A program made the position numbers and the translations under genes. 64,000 nt of DNA from Blastomussa wellsi (Eukaryota; Cnidaria; Anthozoa; Scleractinia; Plerogyridae). Below are positions 59,501-64,000 of the stretch, piece after piece. Location of the stretch: contig OX393573.1 of assembly GCA_947652115.1 (NCBI GenBank), forward strand, positions 3,825,522 to 3,889,521, given 5' to 3'. Numbering within the stretch: position 1 is the stretch's first letter; every line of letters starts with the position of its first letter. The notes under the pieces are model-generated. The model was not told the origin of the DNA and ran no database searches. It was given only the letters and a program-made list of their open reading frames with translations.

Positions 59501-62500
59501 ATTATAATTACATTATTATCATATCATATAAATATATATAGTGTGAATGCCAATTGCCTTGAGCTTGTATCGCTAGCTTTTCATTCTTTGCTTCTGTAAC
59601 CTATCTTACCTCGTACGAATTCTCCATTTCCATAAGATTTTCTACTAGGCTCTCATCTGCCGATGCAGCTACAGCTTCAAGCTCCTCTTGACTTTCCAGC
59701 TCCTCTGGTAACTGAACAGCTTGATCTTGTTGGATGGTGTTGTCAAAGTCTTCACTTTCATCTTCTTGTCTATCAACATCAGCTTCACTTGCATTTGTTC
59801 TGTGATCTTCAACAACTGTTTGTGTTCCTTCTTCTACCTTAGCAGTGCTAGGTACAGGTCGTCGAGCATCATTTGATTCTTCTCTTTTTGGGGATTGGTT
59901 TGTGCCTCCAAAACTTGGAACTTTCCTTCTCTGTGACGTCCTACAGGGAAGCAAATACATAAACACCTTTACCAATATAATAACAAAACCAAATACATGG
60001 GCGTAGCCAGGATTTTTCAAAGGAGGGGTCACACCTATTGTGCTCACCACTTTGTCTTGTCAACCTCCACACTGTTCTTCACTTGCTTACGTAAAAAATA
60101 TCTCAAAAAGGGGGGTTACGGGCACCCCAGGTCCCCCCCCGCTTGGTTACGCCCTAGAAATAGACGTCCAAGAATCGAAGGAGCAAGGAAAAGGTGAAAT
60201 CTGGGCTTGAGTTTAAGGGTGCACAAGGCCAGATACTATCCTGGTTTCCGTAGGTCGAAGCGACTAGGAGTATTTCTACTCCCCCCACCCCCGTACGTCG
60301 GGTGCTAGTCCATGCCCAGCATTAAAACACCTCGCCGGTACCCATTTATATACCTGGGTGGAGCGAGAAACTATAATAGTGGAGCATCTTGTGCAAGAAC
60401 AGAATGCAATCACCCTGGCCAAGACTAGAACCCGGACCATCCAATGGTATGTCCAGCACGTTCGCCGCACCCCCGCCCCCCCCCCCCCCCACTAAGAAGT
60501 GGCAAACGACACCAGTTTAAAGGGAACCTCCACTCTTTTGAAAAATTGACCTTAAATTGTTTGTAATAGTGCCGAAATTCAAATTTTACCGGACATGCAA
60601 AGGATAAACATGATTTAATGGCAACAAAAAATGGAAAAGATTGTCGCTTTTAAATTTCCCTCGCGCCACCATTTTGGATTTGACTGCCGCTATTGATTGC
60701 CGCTATTGTTATGAGGCGCATCATCTTTTATGTAAATCATCAAATCCAAAATGGCGGCGCGCGGGAATATTTTAAAAGCGATAATATTTTCCATTTTTTG
60801 TTGCTTCTTAAATGATAGTTCTCGCTTATCCTACAAAATTTGAAATTTAGTTACTATTTCAAACAAGTCAACGTCAACTTGTCGTAGTTTTCAGTACCCG
60901 CCAAAAGCTGCAATCTCTCGAATGAGTTGTTCCACTTGAGATCCGCGACATTTGTCCAGCGGTGATTCTCCTTTATCATTTCGCTTGCGCACGTCAGCTC
61001 CGTAACTAATCAAGCATCGGGAAACAGCGGCGAAGGAACGACTGTCTCCATGTACACGGAACAGTAACTGAAGAGCGGGCTGCAACAGGAAGTCAAATTT
61101 TTGTGCTTGAAGAAATTTCTCTATGCACGTAGTTAAGAGTGTTTTACACTTTCATGTTATAGGGGTGGGGAGAGGGTACTCCCACATATGGGCTATGTAC
61201 GTATGTGTCGCGGGATAGGGTGTGGCAGTACAACACATGGCTTAGGCTTCTTTGTTTGTTACTGCGGTTTTCATTAACATGCGAACTCTGAAGTTCAAAA
61301 CCCAACCAACGAATGCGTTTTTCGCTGCCGTCAATCATAATTACGGTAAAAGTTAATGAACCTTGAAAATCAGAAACAAACAAAATTGATCGAAGTCTAC
61401 CAATCACAATTGACAGGCGTGACCTTTTGACCCTGTTGAAGTCTACCTCTGTTTTCTTAGAGGTCCGCCTGATTATTGACGGCAGCAAAAAACGTAACCG
61501 TCGACATGAGCAGAGTTCGTATGTTTCTGAAAACCGCAGTAAGTATACTTGTTTTGTTTATGAAATGCCTTAGGTATATTTCTTTCCCAATGGAATTAAA
61601 TGAATCGTGGTTTTATTAGATAGTGCTCCGTTGACGTAGCAGCTTATATTTACCATTTCACTCATTAAATCTGCCTGTATAAAGCATTCCTTAGCCAGGG
61701 CGATATGTAATGGCGTGTCTCCGTCTTTGTCCAAAACGTTTACGTGCGCCCCGTGATCAAGAAGGATTTCAACCATGGCAGAGTAACCTTCATTTGCAGC
61801 TAAATGAAGTGCTGACTGATTTTCGGTTGTTAAGGCATCGACGTTACATCGCGGCTGTTGGACGAGAAATTTAATATAAGTAACAAACCTGTAAACACAT
61901 GAAAGTGATTACTGCTGTTAAGTACCAGATCGATTTTAGAGGATCAGCAATTTTGAAAGAGAATGCAAAGAGCGTCGATGAAATACAGAAACAACTATAA
62001 ATCTATAACTAATTTCTGAAAGTGAATACTTAAATTTAGGCAAGAGAAAGCGGACTTCCCCAGTTACCTTTAATAATAATAATAACAACTTTATTTCAGT
62101 GTCAATAAAGATAGCAGTTACAACCACTAATTGGGGACACCTAGCTAAAGTTCTAACTACCTAATTAATTACAATCTGTACTTTAGAATTATTCATAATA
62201 ACATATGTACAATTAAATAAAAAGTATAAAAAAGTATAAAAAGTATAAAATTCAGGAGCTGCATAATGTGCAGTTTATGCAATTATTGGTTAGTAGCTCT
62301 TTCAAGTCAACTTTTACCTGTTTCAAGAGGAGTTTTGCTATTTCACGGTGATCATTGATAGCTGCAATATGAAGGGTTGTGAACCCATCACTTTTGGTGA
62401 CATTTAAAGTGTCTCCAGCTTTTGAAAGAAGCTTTTCAACAGCCCTACAAAGCAGAAAAAAAGAATATATTTGAATCAAAATAACCTTTTTATTAAGGTT

Positions 62501-62831
62501 ACCGACAAAAAGAATATCAAAAGATCACAAACTCAGCAATGCACTAAAAGTAGGAATTCAAAAAGTGCTTGAAGATACGAAATTTATTTTACTACGTTTT
62601 AGTTGTCATCACATTGCTATCAAAGGACAAAGTAAAGTATAGTTCTCAGTCCCTTTAAATAATACTCTTAACTTACTGCTTATTTCCTTTAAGGGTGGCA
62701 AGCTGAAGATAATTGAATCCTCTTTGATTGGAAATTGTCAAAGAAAGCCTTGGGTTGTCTAAAAGCATATCCACCATGTTATGCTTATCACCAGAGATGG
62801 CATCATGGAGGGGCGTGTCACCAGCTTCATC
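56514..62831 (-). CDS. MIB2: Mind bomb (MIB2-like) E3 ubiquitin ligase, C-terminal 536 residues
   Basis: MIB proteins ubiquitinate Notch ligands and other targets. Exons in order of transcription: 62831-62677, 62444-62318, 61854-61654, 61079-60898, 59940-59610, 58727-58409, 58286-58221 and 56743-56514 (TAG at 56516-56514). They sum to 1611 nt with consistent phases. The first four exons encode ankyrin repeats (DEAGDTPLHDAI, DGFTTLHIAAINDHREIAKL, NQSALHLAANEGYSAMVEIL, DKDGDTPLHIAL, NDKGESPLDKC). Exon 59940-59610 is a low-complexity Glu/Ser/Gln-rich linker. The first RING, CQICEENEAVVAFKPCGHIV continuing CMECAARLKRCLEC, is split between two exons. The last exon has a short helical segment (KYHKLEGKLRKMEES) and the second RING, CCICVERKKNIIFLCGHGAC then HSCAEQLKVCHIC. 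Two RINGs, rather than three, favour MIB2. The N-terminal Herc2/ZZ domains lie beyond the window. MIB2-like is an inference from domain order. Confidence 0.88.
57090..57300 (+). mobile_element. SINE (body), last intron of the MIB2-like gene, opposite strand
   Basis: GTTCTTGGGCAAGACACTTT, ACTCTCACAGTGCCTCTCTT, TAAATGGGTACCGGCGAATT, ACCCTGCGATGGACTAGCAT and CGCTTCATGCTACAGAAACC make this the best-preserved copy of the family. The tRNA head is missing. Confidence 0.75.
57681..57926. repeat. Three tandem copies of a 79-bp unit
   Basis: GTTGACGAGAAT starts units at 57681, 57766 and 57845. The first unit has 6 extra bases, then the period is 79. Each unit contains GACGCCACGGTTTCTTCGAA and ends GAAAAAGAAGAGCTAC. 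The array sits within a probable MITE whose possible right end (CCGTGACATAGCTCCGGCCT) is near 58105-58130. Confidence 0.9.
58805..58970. mobile_element. hAT-like MITE, relative of 1352-1529
   Basis: It starts CAGGGGTGGACCCAAG and shares GGTGCACCA, AAGGAATGAC, GACGTAA and CCCC-TAGAT words in order with 1352-1529. The right end is degraded. Confidence 0.55.
60240..60475 (-). mobile_element. tRNA-derived SINE, inverted (MIB2-like intron)
   Basis: It reads on the minus strand: a B-box-like GGTTCTAGTCTTGGCC (complement at about 60416-60432), TAAATGGGTACCGGCGAGG, TTAATGCTGGGCATGGACTA and GGAGTAGAAATACTCCTAGT. It is flanked on the head side by a poly-C run (60473-60490). Confidence 0.7.
60519..60885. 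repeat. Foldback element adjacent to a MIB2-like exon
   Basis: GCAACAAAAAATGGAAAAGA, GTCGCTTTTAAATTTCCCTC and GCGCCACCATTTTGGATTTG (60620-60690) return inverted at 60740-60815. The outer ends are diverged. It ends about 13 bp from the exon boundary at 60898. Confidence 0.7.
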
Positions 62832-62870
62832 CTGGAAAGAGTGAATTCGTGGTATGGAGCGCTTGTCGCC

Positions 62871-63570
62871 TAAAGGGATACTCTCACGCCTGATTATAGA
62901 AAATTTTATGTTCTAATTTCCATATTATTGTGCCAAATGCCACAGAATACATGAATAAATTTGATAAAAAGATTCCACAGAACAAGATAGAACAGGTATT
63001 TTGGGGAAGTAGTACAGGATTACAAGGATGGAAGTGGATTGCAATTCATCAAAATTGCCGATTTCTGGACAGGATGTCCAGAATCAAAGCTGAAATTCTG
63101 GTCAAAATTTTGAACCTTTTACATGTGATAGTTATTTTTTCTCCTTAGTTTATATTTCTTTGCTTTCACCACTTTTAGCATTTTCTCCTTCTATTGCTTA
63201 AGCAATAGACCACACTTTCTATGGGTTTATAGGGGTAATAACCCACGCGGGGTGTGTGGGAGAACACGAGAAAAGTTTGTAAATCACGAGCCCGAGGCGA
63301 GTGATTTACAAATTTTTCGAGTGCTCTCCCAAACATCCCAAGTGGGTTATTACCCCTATAAACCCATAGAAAGTGTGGTCTATTGCTTTTATATAATAAT
63401 CGCGCGATTTTTCCTTGGGTTTACCGGCGCAATAAACCATAGCTGATTGACCAATCAGAGCGCGCGCATTGATTTTGTTATTAAATAAAAGACAATAAAG
63501 CACGATTACAGCAAGCTACAGGCCATACTTATCAAAAAATGATGTATCAGGCGTGACAGTGTCCCTTTAA
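62871..63570 (+). mobile_element. TA-flanked MITE family C with one 141-bp unit
   Basis: Terminal inverted repeats are TAAAGGGATACTCTCACGCC (62871) and GGCGTGACAGTGTCCCTTTA (to 63569), with TA at both edges. It contains a single copy of the unit that is tandemly repeated in the copy at 50059-51008, in opposite orientation. It also contains an inserted hairpin (63203-63387) that the other copy lacks. It lies just upstream of the first visible MIB2-like exon, in an intron. Confidence 0.85.
63203..63387. repeat. Hairpin with perfect 43-bp outer arms nested in MITE C
   Basis: CAATAGACCACACTTTCTAT...TAATAACCCA (63203-63245) is the exact inverted complement of 63344-63386. The inner part continues to pair imperfectly (GTTTGTAAATCACGAG and CGAGTGATTTACAAA). 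The related MITE at 50059 goes from CTATTGC directly to AAGACAGTAAAGCACG, so about 290 bp (63200-63490) was added here. Confidence 0.85.
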
Positions 63571-64000
63571 GATGGCTCATAACAGTTTCAGTATATTCCA
63601 GTTCCTTATACTTTGTTGGGCCAGTACTATAACTCTTTTTAAGTTGGTGTCACAATAATGTTACAAACAAAATGATGCAAAATGTTTTATCTTGACATGC
63701 TAATCGAAATTCACTAACAGTGAATGGGGTCTGAGAGCTCGTTTTTGAGTTATAAGCTGTTAAGTTCCAAGACTCCGCGACCACTAATAAGTCCAAACCC
63801 ATCTTTTCCTACCAGACCAGTCAAGGCAACAAAGAATTGTCGCAAATATTTAAAGCAATGCTGTCCAAAATCCATCATAAACTTTATCAAGTGACAACGA
63901 TGCGTAGCGCAGCACTGTAAGTCATGTAAATCTCTATAACATTGTTGTGATTTAATTGAAGAGCAACATTAACAGTTCAGACAATTGCAAAATGTATATA

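Noticed and set aside
63571..64000. Further upstream exon of the MIB2-like gene
   Set aside because: I read the minus strand for ankyrin-type words and found none with matching splice sites.

Overview
The window is nuclear DNA from an animal. The gene structures (short exons, GT-AG introns with clean phases), the protein families and the repeat content point to an anthozoan, most likely a stony (scleractinian) coral. This is an inference from tRNA-derived SINEs, a Penelope-like element end, abundant MITE and foldback elements, and intron-rich orthologues of vertebrate membrane proteins. There are no bacterial-type features. One run of 200 Ns (46301-46500) marks an assembly gap.

Layout, left to right. 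(1) 3-4130, plus: the 3' part of a four-transmembrane MS4A/CD20-like protein gene. (2) 5976-10674, plus: a complete 8-exon very-long-chain 3-hydroxyacyl-CoA dehydratase gene (HACD1/2 type) with one GC-AG intron beside its active site. (3) 10675-13706: repeat-rich spacer with a 5'-truncated non-LTR retrotransposon end. (4) 13707-27131, plus: a complete 12-exon SLC12A8-type transporter gene (733 aa). (5) 27132-32482: 3' flank and repeats, with one unidentified ORF. (6) 32483-45767: a tandem duplication of a 6.4-6.9 kb unit, each copy carrying an intact two-exon class A GPCR gene (314 aa each). (7) 45768-47264: gap, Penelope-like element end and microsatellites. (8) 47265-52297, plus: the TM2-to-C-terminus part of an adhesion (class B2) GPCR. 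TM1 and the ectodomain are not visible. (9) 52298-56513: repeats, including a 617-bp foldback element. (10) 56514-62831, minus: the C-terminal 536 residues of a Mind bomb (MIB2-like) E3 ubiquitin ligase, with ankyrin repeats and two RING fingers. It continues beyond the right edge.

The genes do not form one pathway. They cover lipid elongation, transport, membrane signalling and ubiquitination, as expected of an ordinary animal gene neighbourhood. The most informative structure is the GPCR duplication. The two copies differ by about 2% in coding sequence, but share one run of about 750 bp with no difference that I can see. Each copy also serves as the empty site that proves mobile insertions in the other: a TTAA-flanked dimeric MITE in copy 2 and a 382-bp foldback insertion in copy 1. 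A second notable family is a TA-flanked MITE present once with a single 141-bp internal unit and once with that unit repeated five times. I found no clearly undescribed multi-gene system. All exon boundaries were derived by eye from splice signals, reading phase and recalled family patterns; no search was run.
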